A stretch of 7,010 nucleotides of DNA from assembly GCA_001577185.1 (NCBI GenBank), contig LSCM01000065.1, forward strand, positions 1 to 7,010. The letters are read 5' to 3'. This DNA is from Cloacimonetes bacterium TCS62. GTDB taxonomy: Bacteria > Cloacimonadota > Cloacimonadia > Cloacimonadales > TCS61. The notes beneath the pieces were generated by a model that saw only the letters and a program-made list of their open reading frames with translations, was not told the origin of the DNA and made no database searches. Each line of letters starts with the position of its first letter. The stretch's first letter is position 1. Shown in pieces: positions 6,559 through 7,010 of the stretch. Both the position numbers and the translations under genes were made by a program.

Positions 6559-7010
6559 TATTTCCTTGCTTCTTTCCGCGCAGATGCTACGTTCAGTTTT
6601 ACGCTTGGACCCATTGTAGTAGTTAAAGCCATGCTTTTAATATATATTCCTTTCAATGCTGCCGGTCTTTCTCTCAAAATTTGTAATATGATCGTTAGTA
6701 AGTTTTCTTTGAGAGCAGATGGTTTGAAACTTTTCTTACCTGCAATGATATGAAGGTTAGAAAATTTATCAACACGATAAGTGATCTTACCGCCTTTTGC
6801 ATCTTCTACAGCTTTTTTAATTTCCATGGTTACTGTTCCAACTTTTGGGTTTGGCATAAGACCTCTAGGACCAAGGATACGTCCCAAGCGGCCAATTTTA
6901 CTCATTAAGTTCGGAGTTGAGATAACAACGTCGAAATCCATCCAACCATCATTTATCTTTTCTATAAATTCATCAACTCCAACATAATCAGCACCTGCTT
7001 CTTTAGCTTC
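6558..7010 (-). CDS. rplA: 50S ribosomal protein L1, partial (N-terminus beyond the right edge)
   Basis: L1 binds 23S rRNA helices 76-78 to form the L1 stalk that helps E-site tRNA leave the ribosome; in many bacteria it also represses translation of its own operon. The 150 visible residues are the last two-thirds of a protein usually about 230 residues long, so roughly 80 are missing. The frame stays open to base 7010, and the visible part begins EAKEAGADYVGVDEF, matching the L1 family well inside the protein; the in-frame ATG at 6941 is therefore an internal methionine. The hallmark motif LGPRGLMPNPKVGTVT is present, followed by a RVDKFSNLHIIAGK segment and the C-terminal GIYIKSMALTTTMGPSVKLN strand of domain I. 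The gene ends with TAG, the only TAG among the four complete stops here; the others are TAA. That stop overlaps the ribosome binding site of rplJ 8 nt downstream, so the two genes are probably translationally coupled. Identification is secure; only the start is unseen. Confidence 0.97.
   Translation of the reverse strand, partial: EAKEAGADYVGVDEFIEKINDGWMDFDVVISTPNLMSKIGRLGRILGPRGLMPNPKVGTVTMEIKKAVEDAKGGKITYRVDKFSNLHIIAGKKSFKPSALKENLLTIILQILRERPAALKGIYIKSMALTTTMGPSVKLNVASARKEARK

Noticed and set aside
6541..6987. Two plus-strand open frames opposite rplA
   Set aside because: Both are antisense to L1, whose LGPRGLMPNPKVGTVT motif explains the sequence.

Overview
This window is one uninterrupted stretch of the classic bacterial ribosomal-protein/RNA-polymerase cluster. 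It is read entirely on the minus strand, so transcription runs from the right edge to the left edge. In transcription order it holds rplA (L1, 5' end cut off by the right edge), rplJ (L10), rplL (L7/L12), rpoB (RNA polymerase beta) and rpoC (beta prime, 3' part cut off by the left edge). All five reading frames are intact within the window. No mobile element, CRISPR array, tRNA, rRNA or unexplained gene was seen, and I found no sign of an undescribed system.

Layout: rplA ends at 6558 and rplJ begins 8 nt later (6549). rplJ ends at 6010 and rplL begins 21 nt later (5988). rplL ends at 5611, followed by the only sizeable gap (5502-5610, 109 nt), which contains a perfect 26-bp palindrome followed by a T-run and is read as a transcription attenuator. 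rpoB runs from a probable TTG start at 5501 to 1710, and rpoC starts 12 nt later at a GTG (1697) and leaves the window at base 1. No gene-free stretch exceeds 300 bases.

Functionally, L1 builds the L1 stalk of the large ribosomal subunit. L10 and L12 build the opposite stalk that recruits translation GTPases. Beta and beta prime form the catalytic core of RNA polymerase. Co-transcription couples ribosome and polymerase supply, and the rplL-rpoB hairpin is placed where E. coli partially terminates to make far more L12 than polymerase.

Organism: an AT-rich bacterium. Beta carries a charged insertion of about 124 residues at the place of the E. coli SI2 insertion, but lacks the extra E. coli segment between the HLGMAA and TPVFDGA motifs. 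The overall look suggests a Gram-negative lineage such as the FCB group or Cloacimonadota. That placement is a low-confidence impression from memory and no search was possible.
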